From: Kluyvera sp047971185
GTDB lineage: Bacteria; Pseudomonadota; Gammaproteobacteria; Enterobacterales; Enterobacteriaceae
Direction of reading: 5' to 3'
DNA length: 64,000 nucleotides
NCBI RefSeq assembly: GCF_047971185.1
Contig: NZ_JBKDZH010000035.1
Location: 1-64,000 of the forward strand
The position numbers and the translations under genes were made by a program. The notes under the pieces are model-generated. The model did not search any database. It worked only from the letters and a program-made list of their open reading frames with translations, and was not told the origin of the DNA. Numbering within the stretch: the first letter of the stretch is position 1; each line of letters starts with the position of its first letter. Below are positions 1 to 7,057 of the stretch, piece by piece.

Positions 1-566
1 AACCCTCGATGCAGTATATACTAATATATACTATAGTCTGTTGATTTTATGAGCATTTTAAACCCATAGACGCCAGCAAACGAGCAAAAGCAAGTTTTAC
101 TCGTTTCTGTCGCCGCCGATCAAACCCCATTCCTTTGCATTTGGTGAAATCTGGCAAAGTTCGTGACCTCTTGGTAGTCAGATTTCACGTAGCAGCGGCA
201 TTTTTTACGCAAAGCTACCTATTACGCACAGCTACCCATCAAGACAATATATTATTTACCCTATTTTTTATTTGCATTTTATTTGTTGTGCAGGGTATTT
301 ATTTATGTAGCCGCTATATTGACAAACTTTTTAGATCGGTTATTTATTTAAATATAGGTTGAGTTCAGCTTTATTTTTGTTTTTCCGAAACTGAGGCAAG
401 GTGTAATCCCGTAGCCGGTATTATACCCAATCCTTCGGATTGCCCTATCTCGCTTTGCTCGTAGGGTTGAAAAAGAACTACCCTTCCGCCTGATCACCCT
501 ATCAAGGGTTGGCGGTAAACAATAATTAGTTTTACATTGGATATTATAAATATAGGAGAAATAAAT
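1..566. other. Left-edge non-coding stretch, possible oriT region
   Basis: No convincing gene is seen; the one open frame at 135-362 lacks a ribosome site and family resemblance. An imperfect direct repeat (TTACGCAAAGCTACC at about 205 and TTACGCACAGCTACC at about 222) and inverted repeats lie in 466-515 (GGGTTG/AACTACCC, and CCGCC/GGCGG enclosing ACCCT/AGGGT). Because a relaxase operon starts just downstream, these repeats are candidates for the transfer origin, but I do not recognise a nick-site consensus. Confidence 0.3.
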
Positions 567-743
567 ATGATGATTGTATCGGTGGGGGTTATGCTTCTTT
601 GTATTCTTTTAGGTGCGTTCATGATCCGTAGTTGTATGGGTAAGATAAACTCTTCAAGCGAAGCAAAGCAAGCAATATCAGATGTTAGAAAAATGATAGA
701 TAAAAAATCTCTCATAAAATACAAAAGGAGCAATAGAATATGA
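567..743 (+). CDS. Small membrane protein of mobilisation operon
   Basis: A 58-residue protein starting at the first of two adjacent ATGs, 7 bases after an AGGAG ribosome site. Residues 1-22 form one strongly hydrophobic segment and the rest is a short charged tail, so it should be a single-pass inner membrane protein with most of its polar part outside the bilayer. It overlaps the next gene by 4 bases (ATGA), so it is probably the first gene of the mobilisation operon. No family is recognised and no function is assigned. Confidence 0.55.
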   Translation: MMIVSVGVMLLCILLGAFMIRSCMGKINSSSEAKQAISDVRKMIDKKSLIKYKRSNRI

Positions 744-1003
744 TTGATGATGACATAGAAAAACAAATGAGTTTAAAAATGAAGTTTGAGTTATTAGCAC
801 GATTTTTTTACTACATTGAACAAAATAAAGATATACCTTTTCGTGAAATTAATAGTGATGAACAAAGATTATGTTATTTCGTGTCTCATAGGTATATACA
901 AGAAAATAAAGCTGATGACCTTCTAAAATCGTTGATTGATGAAAATGATGAAGACTATATAAAAGCTGTGAAAGATTTCATTTTTATCGATGGCGAGGAA
1001 TAA
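740..1003 (+). CDS. Hypothetical acidic protein in mobilisation operon
   Basis: An 87-residue acidic protein with no signal peptide or membrane segment. Its start overlaps the stop of the upstream small membrane protein by 4 bases and an AAAGGAG ribosome site precedes it. It runs to just inside the start region of mobC, giving tight translational coupling. Composition is AT-rich like its neighbours. I do not recognise the family; position suggests an accessory or immunity-like gene of the mobilisation operon, which is inference only. Confidence 0.55.
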   Translation: MIDDDIEKQMSLKMKFELLARFFYYIEQNKDIPFREINSDEQRLCYFVSHRYIQENKADDLLKSLIDENDEDYIKAVKDFIFIDGEE

Positions 1004-1010
1004 TACATAT

Positions 1011-1385
1011 ATGGATACAGACAGAAAAAGAGGTCGTATAGATTTAAATCACGAGGAACGCAGGGATATATCTATACAGTTTAGAGTAAACAAAGCAGAG
1101 TTTGAATATTTAAAATCATTAGTGGAAGCATCTGGACTTGAAAGAGGACATTACATTAGAAAAGAGATTTTAAACTCTGAACCATTGATAAAAAGAAAAA
1201 TGCCAGAAGTTAATCAAAAAACATATATGCAGCTTTCAGCTATAGGAAATAATATAAATCAGGCTGTTAAAAAGTTAAATGGCAATGAATATTTTGATAA
1301 AAATGAAGTTGATAAACTTAACTTTAATATAAAGCAGGTCAGCAGAAGGGTAATAGAAATAAATAAAGACTTGGGGTATATATGA
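1011..1385 (+). CDS. mobC: MobC-like mobilisation accessory protein
   Basis: About 124 residues. The pattern fits MobC relaxosome proteins: an N-terminal ribbon-helix-helix-like strand-helix-helix (residues about 15-45, containing QFRVNKAEFEYLKSL), then a second helical part with an AIGNNINQAVKKLN motif typical of bacterial mobilisation proteins. MobC binds near the transfer origin and helps strand opening so the relaxase can nick. I prefer the ATG at 1011 because a GAGGAA site lies before it; an in-frame ATG at 990 has no ribosome site. It overlaps the relaxase gene by 4 bases. Confidence 0.75.
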   Translation: MDTDRKRGRIDLNHEERRDISIQFRVNKAEFEYLKSLVEASGLERGHYIRKEILNSEPLIKRKMPEVNQKTYMQLSAIGNNINQAVKKLNGNEYFDKNEVDKLNFNIKQVSRRVIEINKDLGYI

Positions 1386-2842
1386 AAGGGAATGTGGCGA
1401 AAACGGGAAGATCATTTAAAAATAGAGTTAATTACATATTAAATGATGATCACAGTTTTATTTGTAGCAATATGTCAGCAGATAAAAATAATATTAGTGA
1501 TTTGACTGATGAGTTCAATGCTGTAAGCAGCTTTAGACAAGATATAAAAAAACCAGTGTTTCATGCGTTTTTATCTCTTCCCAAGAATGAACATTTAACA
1601 GATGAAAAATGGCAAGAGATAGCAAAAGACTATTTGAAAGAAATGAATATCGATATAGAAAAACATCAATATATTTGTGTGCGTCATAAAGATACTGATA
1701 AAGACCACATCCATATTGTAGCCAACCGCATTGGTATTGATGGTTCTGTATGGCACGGTCAGCACTCAGCATTTAACACAATAGCAGCTTGTAAACGTCT
1801 TGAGATAAAGCACGACTTAACTATTACTAAGGGCTTACAAGGCCAAAAATCAGAGGTATCAGCACCAACCAAGAACGAGATCGAGCAAGCCCTCCGCACA
1901 GGTGAAAAACCAACTCGTATCGTGCTACAGAACGCATTACAGGCGGCTATGGTAGGAAAACCAGATCTTGAGACATTCATAGACAGACTGCAGGCTGTAG
2001 GCATAGAGCCGGCCTTTAACGTTGCTTCTACTGGCAACGTCGCCGGGGTGTCGTTTGGTATCAAAAATAATGAAAAAAATATTTTCTTCAAGGGTTCATC
2101 TCTTGGCAAAAAATTTAGTTGGAACACTATTAAAATGAAGGTGAAATATGACAAAATTAGAGATGATGAACTCATTAGGAGCTTCTCAGCAAGAAAAGAT
2201 GATGAACCAAATAGTGTTGGACGATCATTTGTTGAACCAAATATCAATGACGGTAGAACCTCTGACGGAATCAATGATGATTCTTTCGGAATCAGTCAGC
2301 ACAGCATTAAATCACACGCAACAGACACTAACAAGAGTGAACAACTCACTAGAAGCAACAACAACTGCTTTAAACTCAGCGAAAAATATAATAGACCAAC
2401 AAGCCCAAAAGTTAGAAGAACAACACAAAAAGCTGCACAATTGCTCAACAGAGTTAAAGAACAACACAAAAAAAAATCAATCAAGACTTATAATCAAGGT
2501 AGCTTCAATAGTTGGCGTGATAAATCTGATAGCGGTTCTATCAGTAGGATACTTGATCACGCAGAAACAGCCACAACAGCCACGAATAAATTTAGACTCA
2601 AAGGCCGTAGCAGCTTCAATAGTAGAGCAACTAAGATCGAAGAAATAAGAGAAAAATTAGGTATAACAAAACCTGTTATTCATCCAAGGAACAAAGAAAA
2701 AATAGTTAAAGAAGAAATAAAGAAAAAACCATATTATATAGTTGAGCATGAAAATAGATTTAAATCTAGGTTGAGCGAGTATTTTAAAATCAACATACAC
2801 AAACAAAAATATTTCGGCAGGAAACTAAATGTGAAAATATGA
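1382..2842 (+). CDS. mobA: Relaxase, ColE1-type MobA
   Basis: A 486-residue MobA/VirD2-type relaxase that would nick oriT and stay covalently bound to the transferred strand through an N-terminal tyrosine (candidate Tyr in RVNYILND). The histidine metal-binding motif is clear: RHKDTDKDHIHIVANRIG, the HxDxxHxHIV signature of the MOBP class. The C-terminal half is lysine-rich and low in conservation. A second gene (mobB) is nested inside in another frame, as in ColE1. No coupling protein or mating-pair genes are in the window, so the module needs a helper conjugative plasmid. Codon use is AT-rich, unlike the host. Confidence 0.88.
   Translation: MKGNVAKTGRSFKNRVNYILNDDHSFICSNMSADKNNISDLTDEFNAVSSFRQDIKKPVFHAFLSLPKNEHLTDEKWQEIAKDYLKEMNIDIEKHQYICVRHKDTDKDHIHIVANRIGIDGSVWHGQHSAFNTIAACKRLEIKHDLTITKGLQGQKSEVSAPTKNEIEQALRTGEKPTRIVLQNALQAAMVGKPDLETFIDRLQAVGIEPAFNVASTGNVAGVSFGIKNNEKNIFFKGSSLGKKFSWNTIKMKVKYDKIRDDELIRSFSARKDDEPNSVGRSFVEPNINDGRTSDGINDDSFGISQHSIKSHATDTNKSEQLTRSNNNCFKLSEKYNRPTSPKVRRTTQKAAQLLNRVKEQHKKKSIKTYNQGSFNSWRDKSDSGSISRILDHAETATTATNKFRLKGRSSFNSRATKIEEIREKLGITKPVIHPRNKEKIVKEEIKKKPYYIVEHENRFKSRLSEYFKINIHKQKYFGRKLNVKI
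2148..2648 (+). CDS. mobB: MobB-like protein nested inside mobA
   Basis: A 166-residue protein read in a different frame entirely within mobA. An AAGGTG ribosome site 5 bases before the ATG supports real translation. The middle (about residues 35-105) is a heptad-rich coiled coil with many Leu/Asn/Gln; residues about 113-138 form one hydrophobic membrane segment; the tail is short. This is the architecture of mobilisation MobB proteins, which anchor the relaxosome and stabilise the relaxase. Nested overlap of mobB with mobA is known from ColE1-family plasmids. The identity rests on position and architecture, not on close sequence recall. Confidence 0.7.
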   Translation: MTKLEMMNSLGASQQEKMMNQIVLDDHLLNQISMTVEPLTESMMILSESVSTALNHTQQTLTRVNNSLEATTTALNSAKNIIDQQAQKLEEQHKKLHNCSTELKNNTKKNQSRLIIKVASIVGVINLIAVLSVGYLITQKQPQQPRINLDSKAVAASIVEQLRSKK

Positions 2843-2892
2843 AAAACAATTGGCTTTATCAATAATTAGTATTAAAGCAAGGATGGCTGTTG

Positions 2893-2912
2893 AGCCTGAC
2901 CGAAGGCAGGCT
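2893..2912. terminator. Hairpin between converging mobA and retron
   Basis: AGCCTG and CAGGCT pair around an 8-base loop, located between the ends of the converging mobilisation and retron operons. No clear T-tract follows, so the terminator role is uncertain. Confidence 0.35.
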
Positions 2913-2946
2913 GTGCGTTAAAGTCATATTTACTCAATACAGTCTT

Positions 2947-4311
2947 CTACATTTTTAAAAAAGATGAAAGCCTGTTTTCAAAATTTAATACAGCTTCTTG
3001 ATTATCTTTTTCTGCAATGTTGAATATCTTCTCCATATCAAATCCGTTCCTCTTTGTTAGTTTGTCAAAATATTTTTTGTTTCTTTTCTCTGGTTTCCCT
3101 TTTAATTTTCCAACATAAGGCAGATTGTATTGAGTATTATTGGATTTTTTAAAAATTTCCTTTTCAATTGAGTCGAAAGGTAAAAAGAGCAATTTAGATG
3201 CAATGCTTTTATTTTTTCCTAGGATTTCCTCCCTAACATCTCCATCTAAAATAACTAATACCTTCTCATCTCTCTCACATAGGAAAGACTCTTCTTTATT
3301 TCTTTTATAAAAATCAATAACGTTCTCACAGCCTCCTATGCTAATAACCTCAATTTTTTCTTTTTTGTTTAGCGTTGACTCTTTAATGATTTTTTGCATT
3401 TTCATTTTAATATATTCTTTTAAAACAGAGTCCTCTGTTAGAATATACTTATCACTTCCCTTAAATTCAAACATAACTCCTTTAATATAACTATATCCTC
3501 TTTTCTTTAAATCAACATTCCCATTTGAATTTTCTAGGTAATAAATGTCTATGCCAATATCATCAATAGATTTTAACATCGCAAGGGAATGCGTGGTAAA
3601 TATAAAGAACTTCTCATTTTCTTCACTCGATTTCTTAATAAGCTTCACGAGCCTTATTTGAGCGTATGAGTCTAACGACATATCTATTTCGTCAATTATA
3701 ATCAATTTTGTATCTGAGTTTATAATCCTAAAAATATTAATTACAAAATACTCTCCAGAGCTGAAATAATCTTCGCGTATATAGTTGCTATTTCCCACCA
3801 GTCTGAAATAATATTCCTCTCCATTTATTTCTACTGATTTCAAATCTGAAAAATCTTTATAGGGATATATAAAAGTTAAGAACTGGATTAGTGCTTCAGG
3901 AGTTGAATATTCACTGAATGCTATTTTAATCCTTAATTCACCATCTATTTCGTTCAATCTAGAATATGAACCATAGCGTTTCCCATATGGTACGGGAAGT
4001 TCAACAACACCTAGGTTTTTTTGGTTAACAATATTTTTACAATCTATTTGGTTTATAGCTGGATTGTATTTATACTCATAATGATCACCATCGATATCTA
4101 TCGACAATTCACTATTTGGGTTGAATATAAATCGGTTTGATGTTTTTACAAAAATCGTAGGCTGGAATAAAATACCCATTGACTTTATTAACGTTGTTTT
4201 CCCTATTCCATTGTGGCTAACAATACAAAATATTTTACTTTCACTAAAGTCAAAGCTAGCGTTTAGATTTGATAGGTGTTGTATTTGGTTTATTGACAGT
4301 TCAAGTTTCAT
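2947..4311 (-). CDS. Retron-associated ATPase-TOPRIM effector
   Basis: A 454-residue protein with an ABC/SMC-like ATPase followed by a nuclease-like TOPRIM domain. Visible parts: Walker A SHNGIGKTTL (residues 32-41), signature-like FSSGEYF (about 183-189), Walker B LIIIDEID (203-210), switch histidine in FTTHSLAM (His241), then TOPRIM motifs with an acidic LTEDS (Glu293) and LVILDGD (DxD at about 356-358). The order matches OLD-family nucleases and the effector of retrons encoding ATPase-TOPRIM proteins (type I-B in published schemes, from memory). Its ATG overlaps the RT stop by 4 bases, so the two are one operon. The likely role is an abortive anti-phage effector kept inactive by the RT-msDNA complex. 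Confidence 0.8.
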   Translation of the reverse strand: MKLELSINQIQHLSNLNASFDFSESKIFCIVSHNGIGKTTLIKSMGILFQPTIFVKTSNRFIFNPNSELSIDIDGDHYEYKYNPAINQIDCKNIVNQKNLGVVELPVPYGKRYGSYSRLNEIDGELRIKIAFSEYSTPEALIQFLTFIYPYKDFSDLKSVEINGEEYYFRLVGNSNYIREDYFSSGEYFVINIFRIINSDTKLIIIDEIDMSLDSYAQIRLVKLIKKSSEENEKFFIFTTHSLAMLKSIDDIGIDIYYLENSNGNVDLKKRGYSYIKGVMFEFKGSDKYILTEDSVLKEYIKMKMQKIIKESTLNKKEKIEVISIGGCENVIDFYKRNKEESFLCERDEKVLVILDGDVREEILGKNKSIASKLLFLPFDSIEKEIFKKSNNTQYNLPYVGKLKGKPEKRNKKYFDKLTKRNGFDMEKIFNIAEKDNQEAVLNFENRLSSFLKM

Positions 4312-5258
4312 TTTACGAGACTCTTCCTAAGAAACATTTCAACTATTGTTGAACCATACTTTCTTTTTAATTTATTTATGTAAGCTTCATCAATCGTACT
4401 TATGTAATTAATCATGCCGGATAAATATCTTTTTACTTCCATTAGCTCAGGATCTTGAGAGTTAACGTTATTTAATTTTGATATATAGTGAAGCTTGGTT
4501 TCAATATTGTTTTTTATGGCTTTGTCAACAGAGATGTGTCCATCAGGCAAAATGCTGACGCCCATTATTTTACGGACACCACCTTTCTTTAAGAGTTTGG
4601 TCTTGTCAAAATTTAAAACAAATGTTTCACATTCTGAATTTATTATTTGTTGAATTGAGGAGAATATTTCATTTTTATGTATTTCTTTCTCGGACGAGAT
4701 TATTAAATCATCAGAATATCGGGTGTATATGTATTCATTAGATGCGCTAAATTCTTTTAATTTTTTATCAGCATCACTGAAAAGAATATTACTTAGTGAA
4801 GGGGATGTGGAAAAACCTACTGGTAAGCAATCATTATAGCTTACAAGGTCAACTATTTTTGGTAAATATTCATTAATGTCAGATATAATAAACTCTTTAA
4901 AAATGTTTTCTAACTTACTTTGAATAAAGATTCGGGTGAAAGATGGGAAGAAGCTTTTTATATCTGTTTTGAAAATAAATGGGTTCAATCTATGTGGATA
5001 AACACAATCGAATACATTAACCTTTTTTCTATAAGAAAAGACTACATCATCTATGATCTTAACCCTGTTAAAGATAGCTTCATTGAGGAAGCGATGTAGC
5101 AATCGGAGTTTATTAAATCCTTCTTTATATGCTACTATTTCTCGTCCTCTGAAAGTTTTTGTCTCCAAATAGTCCATCTTATTTAAACTGAAAAAATCAA
5201 CAAAATCCATTGTATTATTGAAATAAATATCAAATATTTCTTTTATCTTTATGCTCAT
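4308..5258 (-). CDS. Retron reverse transcriptase
   Basis: A 316-residue stand-alone reverse transcriptase. The first catalytic Asp is in FKTDIKSFFPS (residues 97-107), a LPVGFSTSPSLSNILF block spans 145-160, and the catalytic RYSDDLIIS motif (Asp183/Asp184) follows. Length, lack of a maturase or endonuclease domain, a recognisable msr-msd region just upstream and the linked effector all point to a retron RT, which primes msDNA from the 2'-OH of a guanosine in its own ncRNA. The start codon may lie inside the a2 arm of the ncRNA. Stop overlaps the effector start by 4 bases. Confidence 0.9.
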   Translation of the reverse strand: MSIKIKEIFDIYFNNTMDFVDFFSLNKMDYLETKTFRGREIVAYKEGFNKLRLLHRFLNEAIFNRVKIIDDVVFSYRKKVNVFDCVYPHRLNPFIFKTDIKSFFPSFTRIFIQSKLENIFKEFIISDINEYLPKIVDLVSYNDCLPVGFSTSPSLSNILFSDADKKLKEFSASNEYIYTRYSDDLIISSEKEIHKNEIFSSIQQIINSECETFVLNFDKTKLLKKGGVRKIMGVSILPDGHISVDKAIKNNIETKLHYISKLNNVNSQDPELMEVKRYLSGMINYISTIDEAYINKLKRKYGSTIVEMFLRKSLVK

Positions 5259-5527
5259 GACGCACCACTGTTTATATCATTTTCATATAGATATCATATC
5301 GTATCTGCGGTGGAAAGACACTCTGGTGCTGAGGTATGTGAGGTATGTGAGGTATGTGAGGTATGTGAGGTGTGTTATACATACAAAAACCGCCTCGTTA
5401 CATTGTGAGTTTAAACTGAAAACCATAAGGATTTCAATAAACTACATAGTAAGCGAAGCGGCATTGTAAGTGCATTAAAGCCTGTAGAGGCCGTTTACTG
5501 ACCGGAGATTCTCGCTAGTCACGGCAT
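5251..5527 (-). ncRNA. Retron msr-msd non-coding RNA (boundaries approximate)
   Basis: Read on the minus strand, TAGCGAGA (about 5508-5515) matches the region around the branching guanosine of well-known E. coli retrons. Small msr hairpins follow (GAG/CTC; GCCT/AGGC). A long msd hairpin occupies 5390-5461: arms CCGCTTCGCTTAC and GTAACGAGGCGG pair with one bulge and one wobble, continuing inward through AGTTTA/TAAACT and TTGAAA/TTTCAG to a 10-base loop. A candidate a1/a2 pairing is ATGCCGTGAC (5518-5527) with GTCATGAGCAT (5251-5261), 10 pairs with one bulge and one G-U. That would put a2 on the RT start codon and make the msd about 200 nt. The exact ends are inferred. Confidence 0.7.
5332..5376. 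repeat. 9-bp tandem repeat in retron leader
   Basis: Four exact copies of AGGTATGTG (5332-5367) plus one changed copy (5368-5376). They lie between the msd hairpin and the RT start. On the minus strand each copy (CACATACCT) can pair with a TGTATGT just upstream, so several alternative hairpins are possible. Confidence 0.85.
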
Positions 5528-5701
5528 GCAAGTAGTATATGCCTAAAAAAAACACATGTAAAGCCCTTGAAGCTTTGCAATCTCCGGTTAGACAAAATCA
5601 TAATGAAGAAAGAAAATCCATTGGGGGTATCTTTGGGGGTATCACCAAAGATGAATCATGATATTTTTATTATTAATCAAATGAATATGTTACAGGTATT
5701 G

Positions 5702-5721
5702 CTCCTATTATCGCACCATTT
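5702..5721 (+). repeat. attL: tRNA-Thr 3' end direct repeat (left)
   Basis: The 20 bp CTCCTATTATCGCACCATTT is identical to 19476-19495. It resembles the 3' end of the enterobacterial thrW tRNA-Thr gene but lacks one G in the acceptor arm. It marks the left border of the satellite element; the neighbouring sequence on its left is island-like, not a tRNA gene. Confidence 0.8.
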
Positions 5722-5741
5722 CAACAAAATCAAAGGCTTAC

Positions 5742-6077
5742 GTGATTTTCCCCGTCACTTTTGATCTTGCCTTAACACGTCTAAACGCCTGTGTAATGTA
5801 TGGGCGGTTATCAGTATACATTGCATGGGCAGGTGTGCGAAGCGTCCAACCTGTAGAAGCATGTGAATCTTGCATGACCAGCATCACTTGCTTTGTAAAA
5901 CTGAATCGTGCTAACAGGGCAGCCAGGCCCACACAACATGATAACGAAACTCTATCTTCTCCCCTTCGTGCGGGGGCTGTGGGCGATCCGTGCTGTGAAG
6001 CACCAGAAAGCCGAAAGTTCAGAAGTAACCCATTCGTAAGCCCTTGGGCTTTGTGTGGTGTATGGCTGAATGGATAA
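5742..6077 (+). CDS. Ash/Icd-like prophage-satellite protein
   Basis: A 111-residue open frame starting with GTG 20 bases inside the left border. Wording such as MYGRLSVYIAWAGVRSVQPV and CMTSITCFVKLNRANRAARP resembles, from memory, the Ash/Icd-like small proteins (annotated as host cell division inhibitor-like) common at the ends of P4-type satellites and prophages. Further family-like stretches continue in other frames to about 6360 (for example RSSNEVATLPVFLC at 6200-6240), so the region may hold overlapping small genes or a frameshifted copy. Whether it is expressed is unknown. Confidence 0.4.
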   Translation: MIFPVTFDLALTRLNACVMYGRLSVYIAWAGVRSVQPVEACESCMTSITCFVKLNRANRAARPTQHDNETLSSPLRAGAVGDPCCEAPESRKFRSNPFVSPWALCGVWLNG

Positions 6078-6365
6078 ACAGGCGAAATGATGGGAAGACT
6101 AACCGGATCGGGAAAGAGTCCGGCTCTGCCACGGTAGCGATCACCGGAACACAACGATCACCTGATAACAGGAAGATAGAGAGACAATCTGACAGCCGCA
6201 GATCTTCTAACGAAGTCGCTACGCTCCCCGTTTTCTTATGTGCCCATCACGGCACGTAAAGGTGGGGTATTACCCAAAGGTTTTGTATTTGTCATTGCTC
6301 CTCAATTTTGGATAGCCTCCAGTATCCTGATCCGTATAGAAAAATTAACAAATCGAGGTGAGAAC

Positions 6366-6524
6366 ATGGCAAACGCTACCAAAAGCGCCGCGACAAAGCG
6401 CAACAACCGTAAGATTCATGCCCGTAAATTTCTGGCAACTCCAGAAGGTAAAGCCTGGCTTGCTAAGAAGCAGGAAGAAGAAGCAGAGATCAAATTAGCG
6501 CGAGCGGCTAACGCAATGTTTTAG
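6366..6524 (+). CDS. Small basic protein of satellite
   Basis: A 52-residue lysine- and alanine-rich helical protein starting at ATG 6366 with a GAGGTGAG ribosome site. The N-terminal third is strongly basic (KSAATKRNNRKIHARK), suggesting nucleic-acid contact. No family recognised. It converges with the next gene and overlaps its stop by 4 bases. Confidence 0.45.
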   Translation: MANATKSAATKRNNRKIHARKFLATPEGKAWLAKKQEEEAEIKLARAANAMF

Positions 6525-6961
6525 CGGACATGTGATAAACCCCAGATGACCAGCCCAACCAATACGATAGCGCCGACGATGTTGATCGCGTTAACTGCGT
6601 TCTTCGTAGTCTGGGTGTAGCCTTTCCCTTTGCCAACATTGGCATGACACCAATCATTAAACGCCTGGTGGTGTTTTAGCTGTGTCTCTGAACCCGTTCT
6701 GGTGAGTTGACCGTTACGAGGCTTATAAAGCAATACCATGTCTTCCACGATTACTGTCGCATCTGGGGGGAAGTCTTGCGGAATGTCATTTACCTTTTCA
6801 GGGTATAGCTTACGGAACTCTTCGGCTAACAGCTTCCTTTCCCCATAAGCGTAGATTTCGTGTTGGCTTCCATACCTTAGCTCAATGTCGCTGAACCCAC
6901 GGCGCACCATGTCATTAAGTTTCGGGGCTATTTTTTCGTAGGTTTTCGTGATGGTTGCCAT
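6521..6961 (-). CDS. Hypothetical tail-anchored protein of satellite
   Basis: A 146-residue protein. The polar body (residues 1-120) has no recognised domain; residues about 121-142 (AINIVGAIVLVGLVIWGL) form one membrane helix ending two or three residues before the C terminus, the topology of a tail-anchored inner membrane protein. The start at 6961 is chosen for the AGG site upstream; three codons earlier another ATG exists. It stands alone between the left-end genes and the RelA/SpoT-like gene. Membrane-anchored cargo of satellites is often defensive or superinfection-excluding, but nothing in the sequence proves this. Confidence 0.5.
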   Translation of the reverse strand: MATITKTYEKIAPKLNDMVRRGFSDIELRYGSQHEIYAYGERKLLAEEFRKLYPEKVNDIPQDFPPDATVIVEDMVLLYKPRNGQLTRTGSETQLKHHQAFNDWCHANVGKGKGYTQTTKNAVNAINIVGAIVLVGLVIWGLSHVR

Positions 6962-7023
6962 CAAATGCACCTGCTTTACGTTAGTATAAGTATTGCGAAA
7001 CTGGTTTTAAAGATGCGGTGTTA

Positions 7024-7057
7024 TTAAAAAAGAGGGGATTCCCCTCTTTGTATTTTA
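7024..7057 (-). terminator. Terminator-like hairpin after RelA/SpoT-like gene
   Basis: AGAGGGGA and TCCCCTCT pair around a short loop (positions about 7031-7048, palindromic), just past the stop of the RelA/SpoT-like gene, with A/T-rich flanks on both sides. It could serve both directions. Confidence 0.55.

Noticed and set aside
135..362. A 75-codon open frame at the left edge
   Set aside because: No ribosome site and no recognisable family; the N-terminal part reads through direct repeats. It may be chance in AT-rich DNA.
466..515. Inverted repeats as a definite oriT
   Set aside because: Position before the relaxase operon is right, but no nick consensus of the ColE1/MOBP class could be recognised, so it is left as a possibility only.
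5332..5376. Short tandem repeats as a possible CRISPR fragment
   Set aside because: Units are 9 bp with no spacers between them; no cas genes are present.
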